Shown here: positions 6,441 through 6,694 of the stretch, one piece after another
How the letters are laid out: every line of letters begins with the position of its first letter
Position numbering within the stretch: position 1 is the stretch's first letter
DNA from: Actinomycetota bacterium
GTDB taxonomy: Bacteria > Actinomycetota > Aquicultoria > Subteraquimicrobiales > UBA9087
Direction of reading: 5' to 3'
Assembly: GCA_003491635.1 (NCBI GenBank)
Contig: DNCG01000072.1
Location: 1 to 6,694, forward strand
Length of the DNA: 6,694 bases
Program-made: the position numbers and the translations under genes
Notes under the pieces: model-generated
Told to the model about the DNA's origin: nothing
The model's input: the letters and a program-made list of their open reading frames with translations, nothing else
The model's database searches: none

Positions 6441-6680
6441 GTGCCTAAAGACGGGCAATACTATTTGATATTGAACGAAGCTATTGTGGGTTCCTGGAAA
6501 AGCGAGAAACAAGCAGTGAAAGCTTATTATGAAAAAGCAAAAGAACTTGGCTATCAGTCCAAAACCTCTATGAGGAAACCCGATTTAGCAAAAGAGAGTA
6601 TAGATAGGTACTTTGCTGCATATGATGCCTATTGGGGCAGCTCGCACAAATTTAGAAAAAAGGGCGGTAAGGGAAGGTAG
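6441..6680 (+). CDS. Small basic protein of unknown function downstream of the methyltransferase
   Basis: The 79-residue ORF reads from GTG 6441 as MPKDGQYYLILNEAIVGSWK and ends in a lysine/arginine-rich tail (FRKKGGKGR). There is no signal peptide or membrane segment. The predicted pattern is a short strand pair (YYLILNEAIVGSW), a helix (SEKQAVKAYYEKAKELGY) and a second helix (about 48-64). I do not recognise the family. The GTG lacks a good ribosome-binding site. The frame stays open upstream to 6375 with protein-like sequence (ISLKYSIESIGLSLEKNTEN), and GGCGGGTG at about 6366-6373 precedes an ATT at 6381, so the true start may be earlier and non-standard, or an upstream base may be wrong. 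It lies 74 bases after the methyltransferase on the same strand and may be an accessory of the island. Confidence 0.6.
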   Translation: MPKDGQYYLILNEAIVGSWKSEKQAVKAYYEKAKELGYQSKTSMRKPDLAKESIDRYFAAYDAYWGSSHKFRKKGGKGR

Positions 6681-6694
6681 AGGCAAGAGATAGC

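Overview
The window joins two different pieces of bacterial DNA. The left piece (about 120-3728) is a tight, same-strand housekeeping cluster: proA (glutamate-5-semialdehyde dehydrogenase), a 56-residue four-cysteine protein, nadD (nicotinate-nucleotide adenylyltransferase), a membrane-anchored LytR-family protein with a C-terminal LytR_C domain, and rsfS (ribosomal silencing factor). This order, usually preceded by obg and proB, is familiar from Gram-positive lineages (Firmicutes/Clostridia and Actinobacteriota), so the source is probably a Gram-positive or deep-branching relative. The exact lineage cannot be fixed from sequence alone. Gene ends overlap or nearly touch (14 nt between the small ORF and nadD, 4 nt between nadD and the LytR-like gene, 13 nt before rsfS), which fits a single operon with translational coupling.

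Between 3729 and 4526 lies a gene-free stretch of about 800 bases packed with repeats. It holds a GC-rich hairpin, a nested stem-loop with a perfect 10-bp outer stem, a 13-nt direct repeat, and a roughly 170-bp MITE-like unit (3980-4150) bounded by an 11-bp near-perfect inverted repeat and containing two mutually exclusive internal hairpins. A short-period repeat tract (4206-4264) follows, sharing a 9-mer with the leader of proA. Similar repeat-like DNA precedes proA (1-118), so repeats sit on both sides of the housekeeping block.

The right piece (about 4394-6694) is visibly more A/T-rich and looks like a restriction-modification island. It has a near-consensus sigma70-type promoter (4394-4422), then a gene for a PD-(D/E)XK-type restriction endonuclease that is split by a one-base frameshift near 4679, then an intact beta-class amino-methyltransferase (TSPPY followed by DPFVGSGT), then a small unrecognised basic protein. 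The endonuclease N-terminal part (start GTG 4527) and C-terminal part (through 5407) are clearly one ancestral gene in two frames. As written, the methyltransferase is intact and the nuclease is not, the viable direction for decay of such a pair, although a sequencing error would look the same.

No tRNA, rRNA, CRISPR array or transposase was seen. The best candidates for something undescribed are the four-cysteine ORF coupled to nadD, the degenerate LCP-like protein lacking the usual catalytic residues, the small ORF behind the methyltransferase, and the MITE-like repeat.
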